64,000 bases of DNA, from assembly GCA_018823285.1 (NCBI GenBank), contig JAHJIQ010000003.1:1-64000 (forward strand), read 5' to 3'. Source of the DNA: Pseudomonadota bacterium (GTDB lineage Bacteria > Desulfobacterota > Desulfobulbia > Desulfobulbales > JAGXFP01). The notes below the pieces were generated by a model. That model ran no database searches. It was not told where the DNA came from and saw only the letters and a list, made by a program, of their open reading frames with translations. Below are positions 1 through 9,682 of this stretch, one piece after another. The position numbers were made by a program, and so were the translations under genes. Positions within the stretch are counted from its first letter, which is position 1, and every line of letters begins with the position of its first letter.

Positions 1-1
1 A

Positions 2-610
2 GACCGGAGCGGAGTGTTTGACAAACCGGTGGTGACCCCGATCCTGCCCGTGCAGCCATTTTTCCCGGCCGAAGAGTACCACCAGGACTATTACCGGAAA
101 AACCCCCTCCGCTACAAATTCTACCGCACCGGTTCGGGGCGTGACCGGTTCCTGGAGAAAATCTGGGGTGAAAAAAAAGAGCCCGGGATCAGCAGCAAGG
201 ACCCGGCTGAACTCGAAAAAAGACTGACACCACTCCAGTACAAGGTCACTCGGCAGAACGGCACCGAGCCGCCTTTCTTAAACCAGTACTGGGACAATAA
301 AATAGAGGGGATCTATGTCGACGTTGTCTCCGGGGAACCCCTCTTCAGTTCAAAGGACAAGTATGATTCCGGGACCGGCTGGCCGAGTTTCACAAGACCA
401 CTGGTTCCCGCAAATATTGTCGAGAAGGAAGATCGCGCCCTGTTCTCGGTCCGCACCGAAGTACGGAGCAGAAAAGGCGACTCCCACCTGGGCCATGTGT
501 TCAACGACGGCCCTGAACCCACCGGCCTGCGCTACTGCATCAATTCAGCCGCCCTGCGCTTCATCCCGGCCGACAAACTGGCAGCTGAAGGGTATGAGAG
601 ATATTGGTAG
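2..610 (+). CDS. msrAB: Peptide-methionine sulfoxide reductase MsrA/MsrB fusion, 3' part
   Basis: The frame is open to the left edge of the window, so the gene is cut at its 5' end. The first ~40 residues match the C-terminus of MsrA ([15 protein letters not shown]). A complete MsrB domain follows, with GTGWPSF near nt 373-393, DSHLGHVF, and the catalytic-Cys segment RYCINSAAL near nt 529-555. MsrA reduces the S and MsrB the R epimer of methionine sulfoxide, so the fusion repairs both. The MsrB part lacks the CxxC pairs of zinc-binding MsrB proteins, so it is the zinc-free type. The GTG at 14 is inside the MsrA domain and is not the true start. Confidence in the family is high; the missing N-terminus cannot be judged. 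Confidence 0.93.
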   Translation, partial: DRSGVFDKPVVTPILPVQPFFPAEEYHQDYYRKNPLRYKFYRTGSGRDRFLEKIWGEKKEPGISSKDPAELEKRLTPLQYKVTRQNGTEPPFLNQYWDNKIEGIYVDVVSGEPLFSSKDKYDSGTGWPSFTRPLVPANIVEKEDRALFSVRTEVRSRKGDSHLGHVFNDGPEPTGLRYCINSAALRFIPADKLAAEGYERYW

Positions 611-706
611 CATACGAAAATGCGAGGTCCGAGTGACAAGTGACAAGTGACAAAAAGGAATTTTCTCTCCTGATTCTTTCAAGAAAGGCAGATTCTTACA
701 GACGGT

Positions 707-1090
707 TCAGCAGTGGCCGTGGAGCCAGCCTTCGGCGCTCTCGATGTCGTGAAAGACCCGGATCTCCTGGGAGACCCTCTCTTCCGTGTTGCTTTTCCAC
801 ATCTGGAGAATGGAGCCTACGGTACCCATATTCGTGACAATGGCAAGTTTCCCCTTGCCGATCGCCGCGTCCTTGATGGCGTGAATATCGGTAATGCTGA
901 ATATCTCGTTGATATCCATGTCCATCAGAGTGATCCCCCGACAGTCTTCAAGGACGTTTGAGCCCGGCCGCCACCTGGGGTTCGAGATGATTTCGTTGAG
1001 CCGACCGATCCTGTTGAGAAAGGTATCTTCCCCCTGCACGGTGACACGCCAGAGACAATCTTCAATATCAATGGAATGTTCGTAATTCAT
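707..1090 (-). CDS. SpoIIAA-like / STAS-like hypothetical protein
   Basis: A 127-residue soluble protein with alternating strand and helix character and an ending (RVFHDIESAEGWL) typical of SpoIIAA-like proteins, which adopt a STAS/SEC14-like fold. No catalytic motif is seen. It has no operon partner: it faces msrAB convergently and the REC-PilZ gene divergently, with about 250 bp of AT-rich leader on its 5' side. The stop is TGA directly after a Cys codon, and the sequence beyond shows no continuation of the fold, so the end looks genuine. The function is unknown; family assignment rests on general resemblance only. Confidence 0.7.
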   Translation of the reverse strand: MNYEHSIDIEDCLWRVTVQGEDTFLNRIGRLNEIISNPRWRPGSNVLEDCRGITLMDMDINEIFSITDIHAIKDAAIGKGKLAIVTNMGTVGSILQMWKSNTEERVSQEIRVFHDIESAEGWLHGHC

Positions 1091-1338
1091 TGCCCGATTT
1101 TTTTTTTATCATTTATGAGTCAGTGTGACAGAATTGACTTTCCCCTGACCAAACCGGTCACCTCTGTAACAGGAATTGAAAACTACTCTTTTTTTTTAAC
1201 CTGTCAATACCAATTTCCAGTTAAATACTCCTGAAAATATTTCAGTAATGAATCAGTAGAATCTTGACTTGTCCAAACGGATTATCGCATCATGAAGAAT
1301 AGAAACCTTCAGCAGCCAATCCTGATCATGGAAACCTT

Positions 1339-2082
1339 ATGTCCACCGCCGATCTGAAAGTACTGATCATCGACACCACCCAGAGTATCCGCATCAGCAG
1401 CAAACCCATCCTGGTGAAAGAGATGGGGTTTTCCGCCGAGAACATTCTTGAGAGCAATAATGGCCGACGCGCCCTCGACCTTCTGCAGACTGAAGAAATT
1501 GATCTGGTTCTCTGTGAATGGGATATCCCGGAAATCTCGGGCATAGAACTCCTTAAATTTGTCAGATCGAGCAACAACTGTCACTCCACCGAGTTTGTCT
1601 TCGTCACTTCAAATTCCGACCAGCACAACATTCTGGAGGCCGTGAACTGCAAGGTATCGCAGTACATCGTCAAACCATTCAGCACCGACAGTTTTATCGG
1701 AAAAATCAACGCCGCCCTGGGTTCAAAAAACCGCCGGGTCCACAAACGGCATTCAGTAAAGAGCGAACACGACCTGACCGTCATGAGGGCGGACAAGCTT
1801 CTGACAACGGGAAAGATGATCAATCTGAGCAAGAGCGGGGTTCTCGCAAAGCTCGCCCTTTTTCGCTCCATCACCGTGACCGACGTCTTTGATCTCAAGA
1901 TCTCGGTTTTCGGCAGATCGGGAAAACAGTATTTCAATACCATCCAGGCCGAGCTGGTCAGGATTGAGAAACTGAAAGAGACTACAGAGAAAAATTTCGT
2001 CCTCTACGCCTTCGTCTTTGAGGAAATGGACATGGTGCAGAAAAATTTTATCGACAGGATCATCGAGACCAGAGACGAGTAG
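1339..2082 (+). CDS. REC-PilZ response regulator with Asp-to-Glu phospho-site
   Basis: A 247-residue protein with an N-terminal receiver domain (about 5-128) and a C-terminal PilZ domain (about 131-240). In the receiver, the acidic pair is reduced to D12-T13 and the position of the phospho-accepting Asp (CheY D57; segment LVLCEWDIP) is Glu60. T90 and K112 (IVKPF) are conserved. The PilZ part keeps both c-di-GMP motifs: RxxxR at R133-R137 and NxSxxG at N162-G167. The protein should therefore bind c-di-GMP, while the receiver may be locked in an active-like state or serve only as an interaction module. It is monocistronic with about 250 bp of leader. ATG 1339 gives an intact receiver first strand. 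Confidence 0.88.
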   Translation: MSTADLKVLIIDTTQSIRISSKPILVKEMGFSAENILESNNGRRALDLLQTEEIDLVLCEWDIPEISGIELLKFVRSSNNCHSTEFVFVTSNSDQHNILEAVNCKVSQYIVKPFSTDSFIGKINAALGSKNRRVHKRHSVKSEHDLTVMRADKLLTTGKMINLSKSGVLAKLALFRSITVTDVFDLKISVFGRSGKQYFNTIQAELVRIEKLKETTEKNFVLYAFVFEEMDMVQKNFIDRIIETRDE

Positions 2083-2117
2083 GAGACAGCCCGGGCTTCA
2101 TCCCATCCCCGGCCCGG

Positions 2118-2795
2118 TCAGGCCTCCCTTCTGATCGACCGCCCCAGTAATTTGTAAATATCCTTCAGCTGATCATTCTCCCCGACCGCCGACCTTAAAT
2201 GTGCGAGGAAAGATATCACCCGCCGCCCCTCTTCACCATGAACCAGGAACCCCGGAATTGTTTCGCAATGCCGCAGTTTTCCGGCCCCCTGACTGCCCGA
2301 CAGATAACCGAGAACCGCAAACATATTGCCCCAGCACCCTCCGCGATCCAGATCTTCTATGAGCTGCATGACAAAAAGATTGAGGGAAATAAACCATTCC
2401 GGAGCTTCGGCGGAACCTTCCGTCCCGCAGTCGATCACGGAGCCGAAACTCCTGCAGCCGAATGGCCGCACCGGATAAATGGTGCAGGTATTCTTGTTGA
2501 GGAACAGGCATGGCTGATACTCCCAGGGCGCCTCCTCTCCTGCCGGAGGAAACTTCTCCTCCAGATAACAGGCCGCCGCATGATTGGTGGTGCAGGGCGG
2601 GGTCGAAACATCCCCCACGGAATGCAGATCGGGCAACCCCCACCCCTGTTCTTCAAGAAAGCGGAGGATTCTCTCTCCCTCCATGGTGGTCATGTTCACA
2701 CTCCTGGTACAGCACGCCGCACACCCTTTCCGACACCGGAAGCCGCAATCGGCAACCTCTTCGTCATAGGCATTATTCAGGTCTTCAAGTCGCAA
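2118..2795 (-). CDS. YkgJ-family cysteine-cluster protein
   Basis: A 225-residue protein with the cysteine signature of the YkgJ/UPF0153 family, proposed to chelate zinc or iron. C17, C21, C25, C28 and C29 form the N-terminal cluster, and further Cys follow in the CTIYPVRPFGCRSFG segment near the middle. No membrane segment is present, so it is probably cytoplasmic. It converges on the REC-PilZ gene with a 35-bp gap and is divergent from the RND efflux pair, so it is likely transcribed alone. The family is well recognised but its biochemical role is not established. Confidence 0.85.
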   Translation of the reverse strand: MRLEDLNNAYDEEVADCGFRCRKGCAACCTRSVNMTTMEGERILRFLEEQGWGLPDLHSVGDVSTPPCTTNHAAACYLEEKFPPAGEEAPWEYQPCLFLNKNTCTIYPVRPFGCRSFGSVIDCGTEGSAEAPEWFISLNLFVMQLIEDLDRGGCWGNMFAVLGYLSGSQGAGKLRHCETIPGFLVHGEEGRRVISFLAHLRSAVGENDQLKDIYKLLGRSIRREA

Positions 2796-2954
2796 AATAT
2801 GTTCCTGATTTTGTTAAAAGCTTTAAGTTGAGCTGCTATTATCGGCAACAAGCCTGTTGCGAAAGTGGTGCATTATTACTAATCTGGTTCAGGCAGGCGG
2901 CCACTGTCCGGATCCGGCCTGAAGACCAAATATATTTACTGCAGAAAACCCGTC

Positions 2955-3995
2955 ATGACAAATAGCAACTCATACCGAATCCTGCAAGCCTCTCTGCTGC
3001 TCGTTATGCTCCTCTTTCATCCGGGCGATGGTTTCCCGGCAGAAGACAACCCAGGAATCGCCCGCGAGGCCACCAGAAGATCAGTACTTACCGGTTTCAC
3101 CAGGGCCCGGGCAACAATGCGGATCGTAAGCCAGGTTTCCGACCATATTCTCGAAGTCAGAGGGGATGTCGGCGACCCGATCGGCAGCGACGGGGTTTTT
3201 GCGGTTATCGACACCACCCTTGCTGAACTGGATCTCCAGAACATCCTGCTGAGCCAGAAAAAAATCACCAGTAAAATAACCTACCTGGAAAAAGAGGTGG
3301 CACGATTCGCGACACTTCTGAAACAGCAATCCACCGCCGAGGCCAAATTCGACTCCCTGGAACAGGAACTCGACCAGGCGAAACTGGCCCTCGAAAACCT
3401 CAGGAATGATGAGCGGAAGGCGCGGGAAATGATCGAGAGGCATACCATCAGGGGGCGGGCCGGCTGGCAGATCATTCAACGCTCCGTCGAACCCGGCGAA
3501 TGGGTTTCGGCGGGAAAAGTCCTGGCCGAGATCGGTGACTTCCGGACCCTCACGGTGCCCTTTGCCCTGAGCCATGAGGAATACACCCGGCTGCAGAAAA
3601 ATTCCGCCGCCCTCTTTCTCCACCTTCCCGAACTGAATACCAGGGTCGCCGCCGCCATTCACAGGGTTTCGCCCGGCTTTGACCAGAACACCAGAAAGCT
3701 CAATCTGGAGATTGAGATAACCGACCCTCTCCCGGAAAAACGCGGCGGCATCCGGGCCGAACTGGTTCTTGAAACACCTGACCCGTCCGGGGCGGTCATC
3801 GTTCCCGAATCAGCCCTTTCCAGCCGCTACGACACCTCGTGGGTCACCGGATTAGACGGCGAAAAGATCCCGGTCGTCAAACTCGGGCCCGGCCCGACCG
3901 CCGGAACGCTGCGGATCTCATCTCCCCGGCTCAGGCCCGGTGACCGGTTCCGCCTCACCAATCCTGTGATTGAAAGCAACACCGGACGGCCATGA
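2955..3995 (+). CDS. RND efflux periplasmic adaptor (membrane fusion protein)
   Basis: A 346-residue HlyD/AcrA-type adaptor. A signal peptide (about 1-28, ending near FPA) precedes a first lipoyl half-motif, a helical hairpin rich in Glu, Lys and Leu (about 95-165), the second lipoyl half (RGRAGWQIIQRSVEPGEWV), a beta-barrel and a membrane-proximal domain. Adaptors of this kind bridge an inner-membrane RND pump to an outer-membrane channel. The stop overlaps the pump gene start by 4 nt (ATGA), so the two are translationally coupled. No TolC-like gene follows, so the channel must be encoded elsewhere. The substrate cannot be read from the sequence. Confidence 0.9.
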   Translation: MTNSNSYRILQASLLLVMLLFHPGDGFPAEDNPGIAREATRRSVLTGFTRARATMRIVSQVSDHILEVRGDVGDPIGSDGVFAVIDTTLAELDLQNILLSQKKITSKITYLEKEVARFATLLKQQSTAEAKFDSLEQELDQAKLALENLRNDERKAREMIERHTIRGRAGWQIIQRSVEPGEWVSAGKVLAEIGDFRTLTVPFALSHEEYTRLQKNSAALFLHLPELNTRVAAAIHRVSPGFDQNTRKLNLEIEITDPLPEKRGGIRAELVLETPDPSGAVIVPESALSSRYDTSWVTGLDGEKIPVVKLGPGPTAGTLRISSPRLRPGDRFRLTNPVIESNTGRP

Positions 3996-6900
3996 AAGAA
4001 ATTGTCCGCTTCACTCTGGCCCAGAAGGTGCTGATCAACCTGCTCTTCGTGCTGTTGATGGTCGTCGGCGCTTTTGCCCTTTTCAATTCTCCGGTTGAAC
4101 GATATCCCAACATCGAGTTCGGCAAGGCCTATGTCACCACCTACTTTCCGGGGGCTTCCCCCAGGGATGTCGAGGCCCTGATCACCCAGAAGATCGAGGA
4201 TGCCATCGAGAACCTGGAAAACCTGGAGTACATCCGCTCCACCTCCTACCGTGAACGGTCAAGCATCCTGGTCAAATTCATTGACGACACCGACTACCGC
4301 GCGAGCTATGACGAGCTGCGCCTCAAGGTCCAGGCGGTCATCGACGAACTGCCGAAAGAAGCGGACCCGCCCAGATTCACCTTTATCGATGTCAACATGT
4401 GGCAGCCGACCGTGAGCATCAATCTGTACGGCGACCGCGACAATCGGACCCTGACCCTGATGGGCGAAGAGCTGAAAACCGCGATCCGCCAGATCTCCGG
4501 GGTGAAGGAAGTAAAACTGAACGGTGAATTCCAGCGAGAATTCCATATCCAGCTGGCCCCGGAACTGCTCAGCAAACTGGGCATCACCTTTGATCAGGTT
4601 GCCAATGCCCTGCAGACCGCCAATATCAGCATCCCGGCCGGCGACTACACGATTGACGGAGGAGAGTTCATCATCAAGGTCGACGAGAGGTTCCGGGAGC
4701 GCCGGCAGGTCCTCGACACCATCGTCAGACGCGACGCCGACGGTTCGTTCGTCAGGGTGAGCGACCTCTCCGCAGAGGCCTTTCTCTCCCACCGAGACCC
4801 GTTTGTGCTCACTTCGGTGAACGGCAAGGACTGCGTGACCCTGCAGGTCATCAAAACGCCCGAGGCCAACGCTTTAACGATCGTCGCGAAGGTCCGTGAA
4901 ATCATCAAGGAGTATGAGGAATCCTTCGCCAAGGAGAACGTCCACCTGATCCTGACCCAGGATTCAACGGTAAGAATCCGCGATTCCATGCGGGTGCTGG
5001 GAACCAACCTCGTGATCGGGATCTTTCTGGTCTGCCTGCTCATCTGGTACTTCATGGGCTTCCGGAATGCCGCCCTGACAACAATCGGGATCCCGTTCGC
5101 CTTTCTGGTCACCATGGTCGTTCTCTATCTCACCGGGAATTCGGTCAATGAGATCTCCCTTTTCGCCTTCGTTCTGGTGAGCGGGATCATCGTCGACGAC
5201 GCCATTGTCGTGGTTGAGAACATCTTCCGCCACACCCAGATGGGCAAAGATGTCTCGACCAGCATCATCGACGGCACCGCCGAGGTTTTTCTCCCCGTCG
5301 TTTCGGCCACCCTGACCACCTGTGCGGCATTCCTGCCGATGCTGATCATGACCGGCTCAACCGGAGATTTCTTTGCAATCATTCCCAAGGCCATCTCCTT
5401 TGCCCTGCTCGCCTCGCTTGTCGAATGCCTGTTCATCCTCCCCATCCATTACCTGGATTACGGCCCCAGACCTGATGCCGATGAGAGTGACAAGGCAGAA
5501 GAAAACATGGTCATGAGGCTCTGCCGGCAGCTGTTTGACAGACTTCTCAGAACATCCCTGAAATATCGGTTCACCACCATGGGGCTGCTTTTCATTGCCT
5601 TCGTAGTCGCGATGTTCATCGCCATCGTCTCGATCACCGGCAGGATGAACCTGATCCGGGTCGAGTTTTTCCCCGACGACTACTCTCTTTACTACGTCGA
5701 GGTGACCGGCCCGGCCGGAACCCCCATCGAAGAGACCTCTGCCCTCATCAAGAAGCTCTCGACCGCCCTTGAAGCGGAAGGCGCCGGAGTGACTGAATCG
5801 GCGGTCGCCTTTGCCGGTTTTTACATCAATGACGATTATCAGCCGGTCTGGGGGAACAATCTCGGCCATGTGGTGGTCACCCTGCCGGCAAAAAAGGTCC
5901 GAAAATTCGCCGATTACCCGAAAAACGACGTGATCGCGCATCTGGACCGGATCAAAGCAAAACTCCTGGAAAAAACAACCGGCAGCGGATTTTCCCTGAG
6001 AATTCGCCCGGAAAAAGACGGGCCACCCGAAGACAAGGACGTCAACATCAGAATCCTCGGCGCGAATCTCAATTCGGTTCAGGAACTGGCAGGCGAAATC
6101 AAAAACTTTCTTCTGGAAAACAAGGCGCTGGCCACCGAACTGGAAGATCTCGGTGATGACCAGGGACACCCGAGCCGGGTTTTCCGCTATCGGATCAAAG
6201 CCGACCGGGCAGCCGAATACGGTCTGACCGTAACCCAGGCCGCCTATCTTGCCGCTTCGATCCTGAACGGCCGCAATATCGGCACCTTCAGATTGAGTGA
6301 TGAGGATGTGGACATTAAACTGAAAACCGATCCGGGCAGCTTCACAAGTCTTGAAGACAGCCTGTCACTGGTCATCCTGGAGCACCCCAGCGGCCCGGTA
6401 AGGCTCGCGGATATCGCCGGCGTCGAAAACTATCTGGAACAGGGCTATCTCAACAGATTCCAGGGCATGCGGGCAATCAGCCTGACCGCCGATATCCGAC
6501 CGGGCTCATCCCAGTCGGCCTCCTCGGTGGTCCGTCTGGTCAGGGAACATTACCGGACGATCCGCGATCGATATCCTGGAGCGACCCTCAATTTCTCCGG
6601 AGAATTTGCCAGCACCAGGAACTCCTTCATCTCGCTCACCTACGCCTTTATGATCGCAGTGCTTCTGATCTACCTGATTCTCGCCACCCAGTTCCAGTCG
6701 TACCTGCACCCCCTGGCGATACTCCTGGCCATCGTCTTCTCGCTGATCGGCATCACCTTCGGAACCTTTTTTTCCCGGTCGCTTTTCACCGTCAACAGCT
6801 TTATCGCCATCGTCGGGGTCACCGGGGTGGTCGTCAACGACTCCCTGGTTCTGATAGAGTTCATCAACAAAAAATACCGCACCGGGATACCCCGCCGTCA

Positions 6901-7159
6901 GGCGATTATTGAGGCCACCCACACCAGGCTGCGACCGATCCTCCTGACCACGCTTACCACAACTCTCGGCCTTCTCCCGATGGCCATTGGTTTTCCTGAA
7001 TACTCAGTCGTCTGGGGCACCATGGCCATGACCTTCGTGACCGGCCTCTGCACCGCCACCTTCCTGACCATATTCGTGGTCCCGGTCCAATGGGACCTGA
7101 TTGAGGGAGCCAAAGCTCGCTGGGAAAAAAGAAAGAAAAGACGTACTTCAGATCGGTGA
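3992..7159 (+). CDS. RND efflux transporter, AcrB/HAE1 type
   Basis: A 1055-residue inner-membrane pump of normal RND length. It has TM1 near residues 15-35, a large periplasmic loop, TM2-6, a second TM bundle start near 520, a second loop and TM8-12. The proton-relay Asp pair in TM4 is visible (GIIVDDAIVVVEN, about residues 397-409), and the paired motif in TM10 is GVVVNDSLVLIEF. Proton-driven RND pumps export drugs, detergents or metals. HAE1-type is favoured over CusA because no Met-rich metal site is seen. It is coupled to the adaptor upstream by a 4-nt overlap, and the convergent hybrid kinase begins 32 bp downstream. Confidence 0.93.
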   Translation: MKEIVRFTLAQKVLINLLFVLLMVVGAFALFNSPVERYPNIEFGKAYVTTYFPGASPRDVEALITQKIEDAIENLENLEYIRSTSYRERSSILVKFIDDTDYRASYDELRLKVQAVIDELPKEADPPRFTFIDVNMWQPTVSINLYGDRDNRTLTLMGEELKTAIRQISGVKEVKLNGEFQREFHIQLAPELLSKLGITFDQVANALQTANISIPAGDYTIDGGEFIIKVDERFRERRQVLDTIVRRDADGSFVRVSDLSAEAFLSHRDPFVLTSVNGKDCVTLQVIKTPEANALTIVAKVREIIKEYEESFAKENVHLILTQDSTVRIRDSMRVLGTNLVIGIFLVCLLIWYFMGFRNAALTTIGIPFAFLVTMVVLYLTGNSVNEISLFAFVLVSGIIVDDAIVVVENIFRHTQMGKDVSTSIIDGTAEVFLPVVSATLTTCAAFLPMLIMTGSTGDFFAIIPKAISFALLASLVECLFILPIHYLDYGPRPDADESDKAEENMVMRLCRQLFDRLLRTSLKYRFTTMGLLFIAFVVAMFIAIVSITGRMNLIRVEFFPDDYSLYYVEVTGPAGTPIEETSALIKKLSTALEAEGAGVTESAVAFAGFYINDDYQPVWGNNLGHVVVTLPAKKVRKFADYPKNDVIAHLDRIKAKLLEKTTGSGFSLRIRPEKDGPPEDKDVNIRILGANLNSVQELAGEIKNFLLENKALATELEDLGDDQGHPSRVFRYRIKADRAAEYGLTVTQAAYLAASILNGRNIGTFRLSDEDVDIKLKTDPGSFTSLEDSLSLVILEHPSGPVRLADIAGVENYLEQGYLNRFQGMRAISLTADIRPGSSQSASSVVRLVREHYRTIRDRYPGATLNFSGEFASTRNSFISLTYAFMIAVLLIYLILATQFQSYLHPLAILLAIVFSLIGITFGTFFSRSLFTVNSFIAIVGVTGVVVNDSLVLIEFINKKYRTGIPRRQAIIEATHTRLRPILLTTLTTTLGLLPMAIGFPEYSVVWGTMAMTFVTGLCTATFLTIFVVPVQWDLIEGAKARWEKRKKRRTSDR

Positions 7160-7190
7160 TTCCAGCCTGCGGCAAAGGCCTGGGGAAAAC

Positions 7191-9266
7191 TCAGTCACTC
7201 CGGACTTTCCCGTCCAGAACATCACGGACGGTCACGGCAAGCTCTCTGATCGAGATCGGCTTCAGCAGATATCCTTTCACGCCTGCCGCACGGGCTTTCG
7301 CCTCATCGACCACCTCTGAAAAACCAGTGACCATAATGACCGGTATCGAAGGTCTTGTCCGGATCAACCTGCCGGTCAGCTCGAGGCCGTTCAGGAGGGG
7401 CATGGTCACATCGGTCACCACCAGATCAACCACTTGCGGATCGACCGTGAAAGCCTGCAACGCCTCAGAACTGCTTGAGAAACCTTTGGCGCTGTAGCCC
7501 AAACCGGTAAGCATCTCGCAAATCATCCTGACCAGGGGCGCCTCATCATCGACAACCATCACCCTCTCCTTGCCGCCGGGCAGCCCGCCGATGGTTGACA
7601 CCGTTATTTCCCTGATGTCCTTCCTGCAGATCGGCAGCAGAACCCTGAATGTACTGCCCTCGCCGGGTGTGCTCTCCACGGTGATCGCCCCGCCGCAATC
7701 ACTGACGATGTTCCGGGTTGTCGACAGCCCCATGCCGGTCCCTTCACCCTCGCCTTTGGTCGTGAAAAATGGTTCGAATATTCTGGCCACCACGTCTTCA
7801 GGAATACCGTGCCCGGTATCCTCCACAGTGAGCACAATGTATTCCCCGGGCTTGATATCCGAGGTCTCGGCGATTTCCTCCTCATCAATCTTCCCGTCTT
7901 CAAGGGTTACCGTGAGGACACCTCCTTTCTCGCGCATCGCATACTGGGCATTGGTGCAGAGATTCATGAAGACCTGATGGATCTGGGTCGGATCCGCAAG
8001 GACCATGCTCTCGGACGTGACTTTCTGTTTGATTTCAACCGTGGCCGGCAACACCGACCGCAGAAGATTCAGCACCTCTTTGATAACCAGTTTCACCTGG
8101 ACCGGCTGCCACTTGGCATCTCGCTGCCGGGAGAAGGTCAGGATCTGTCTCACCAGGTCCTTGGCTCTCCGGCCGCCCTTCATCACCTCTTCAAGGGCTT
8201 CCCTGATCGCGGGCTGATCTTCGGCCCGACGCATGGCAATCTCGGTGTAGCCGAATATCCCGAAGAGAATATTGTTGAAATCGTGGGCGATTCCCCCGGC
8301 CAGGGCGCCAATCGCCTCCATTTTCTGGGCCTGCCGGTTTTGCGCCTCCCTCTTCTCAAATTCCGTCACATCACGTTTCACCGAAACATAACCATTGATC
8401 TTGCCCTGGGAATCATACACCGGCGAAATGGTTGCATCTTCGACAAGCCTCGATCCGTTCCTGCTCCGGTTCACAAATCTCCCGCGCCAGACCTGACCCC
8501 GGGAGATCGTCTCCCACAGGTTTTTATAAAATTGCAGATCATGCTCTCCGCTTTTAAGAATAGACGGCTTGCTGCCGATTGCCTCCCGTCGCGAATAACC
8601 GGTCACCCTTTCAAACGCCGGATTGACATACTCAATCACCCCCTGGACATCAGTGATCATCACCTCTTCGGACGCCTGCTCGATGGCCATGGCCAGGCGG
8701 GACATCTGTTTCTCGACCGCCGAACGATCATTGATCACATCCTGAAGCTCATAATTGGCCGAAATCAGCTCCCCGGTTCTCTTGCTGACCTCTTCTTCAA
8801 GATTCGTTTTCAGGTTGAGCAGCTCAAGTTCCACACCCTCCCTGCGGGCGAGCTCCTCCTCCAGAGAGAGAGACAGATCTCGCAAATAACCGACCAGCCC
8901 GGCAATAATTATCGCGAAAACAGGCCCGATCAATCCCCCTTCGGAAGCCTCACCAACTACCAGGAGATGGACAAATCCAACCGGCGCGGTTGAAATCGCG
9001 GTCAGAATGATGCCTGTTCTTCCTCCCCAGAATAATGCGGCCGGAATGACATAGAAGAAAGCAAAGAGGCGTGACACCGTGCCGATATTGACATACATCC
9101 AGGGGGCGAAGGCATAATAAAGAATGAGCAAGAAAAGAAAGATGGACCATTTCAGCCAGGGCTTGAAAGTGGCCGGATAGGTAATGAATCGATGCTTTTG
9201 TCTGAAATCAACCATCGCTTCCTGAAGTGGGTTCTGTAAATGATCGGAGCGCAACTTATCCATCAT
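7191..9266 (-). CDS. Membrane-bound PAS hybrid sensor histidine kinase
   Basis: A 691-residue hybrid kinase. The order is: hydrophobic N-terminus with about four membrane segments (residues 25-130), coiled coil (130-190), one PAS domain (about 190-310, with [20 protein letters not shown]), a HisKA domain with phospho-His328 in [10 protein letters not shown], an HATPase_c domain with the [10 protein letters not shown] and [12 protein letters not shown] boxes, and a C-terminal receiver with phospho-Asp619 in VVTDVTMP. The kinase core is of the class common in Deltaproteobacteria, where the own receiver is usually the only visible output. No response regulator gene adjoins, so the partner and signal are unknown. 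Confidence 0.92.
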   Translation of the reverse strand: MMDKLRSDHLQNPLQEAMVDFRQKHRFITYPATFKPWLKWSIFLFLLILYYAFAPWMYVNIGTVSRLFAFFYVIPAALFWGGRTGIILTAISTAPVGFVHLLVVGEASEGGLIGPVFAIIIAGLVGYLRDLSLSLEEELARREGVELELLNLKTNLEEEVSKRTGELISANYELQDVINDRSAVEKQMSRLAMAIEQASEEVMITDVQGVIEYVNPAFERVTGYSRREAIGSKPSILKSGEHDLQFYKNLWETISRGQVWRGRFVNRSRNGSRLVEDATISPVYDSQGKINGYVSVKRDVTEFEKREAQNRQAQKMEAIGALAGGIAHDFNNILFGIFGYTEIAMRRAEDQPAIREALEEVMKGGRRAKDLVRQILTFSRQRDAKWQPVQVKLVIKEVLNLLRSVLPATVEIKQKVTSESMVLADPTQIHQVFMNLCTNAQYAMREKGGVLTVTLEDGKIDEEEIAETSDIKPGEYIVLTVEDTGHGIPEDVVARIFEPFFTTKGEGEGTGMGLSTTRNIVSDCGGAITVESTPGEGSTFRVLLPICRKDIREITVSTIGGLPGGKERVMVVDDEAPLVRMICEMLTGLGYSAKGFSSSSEALQAFTVDPQVVDLVVTDVTMPLLNGLELTGRLIRTRPSIPVIMVTGFSEVVDEAKARAAGVKGYLLKPISIRELAVTVRDVLDGKVRSD

Positions 9267-9682
9267 TTCACAAACAGACCCGGAGAGTCAAAATTTTTCC
9301 CACGGGAACATCCGGCGCAGACAAGTTTTTCCTGCATCGCGACCACCTGATTTACTTCAGCTGATGCCGCCCGAGTGATCCACAGCAAATTGATGGCAAC
9401 CTTGTCTTCAATCACCCGGAAACTCATCGGAAGAAGCCTGTGGAGTCACGGGAAAAACCCTCCTCGCCAAACTTTAAACAAAACCTTACAACTTGCAAAT
9501 ACCGCATTGTTATTACGTTGTTTTATTCGACATGTTAATTTTTTGACACCGGCGCCCCGACACCTCATTCCAAGCATTCCCGGCGGGTGGAGAAGCGGAG
9601 CAACAATAAAAAAAAGGCCGCCCGAATCGGGCGGCCTCTGCAGCACAGTAAAAAAACCACGAACAACATGAACTTTCAATCT
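9267..9682. other. Intergenic region between hybrid kinase and acnB
   Basis: About 415 bp downstream of acnB and upstream of the kinase, both on the minus strand. It holds the acnB terminator near 9.62 kb and presumably the kinase promoter. The small frames on both strands have no start signal or recognisable product. Nothing else is seen. Confidence 0.5.
9607..9637 (-). terminator. Rho-independent terminator of acnB
   Basis: The GC-rich dyad GGCCGCCCGA/TCGGGCGGCC (9616-9625 and 9627-9636) is followed, on the minus strand, by a run of eight T (plus-strand A run 9608-9615). It lies 46 bp beyond the acnB stop codon and has the classical form of an intrinsic terminator for that transcript. Confidence 0.85.

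Noticed and set aside
707..709. TGA after Cys at the end of the SpoIIAA-like gene as a second Sec codon
   Set aside because: The sequence after it has no domain continuation and no SECIS-like hairpin at the right distance.
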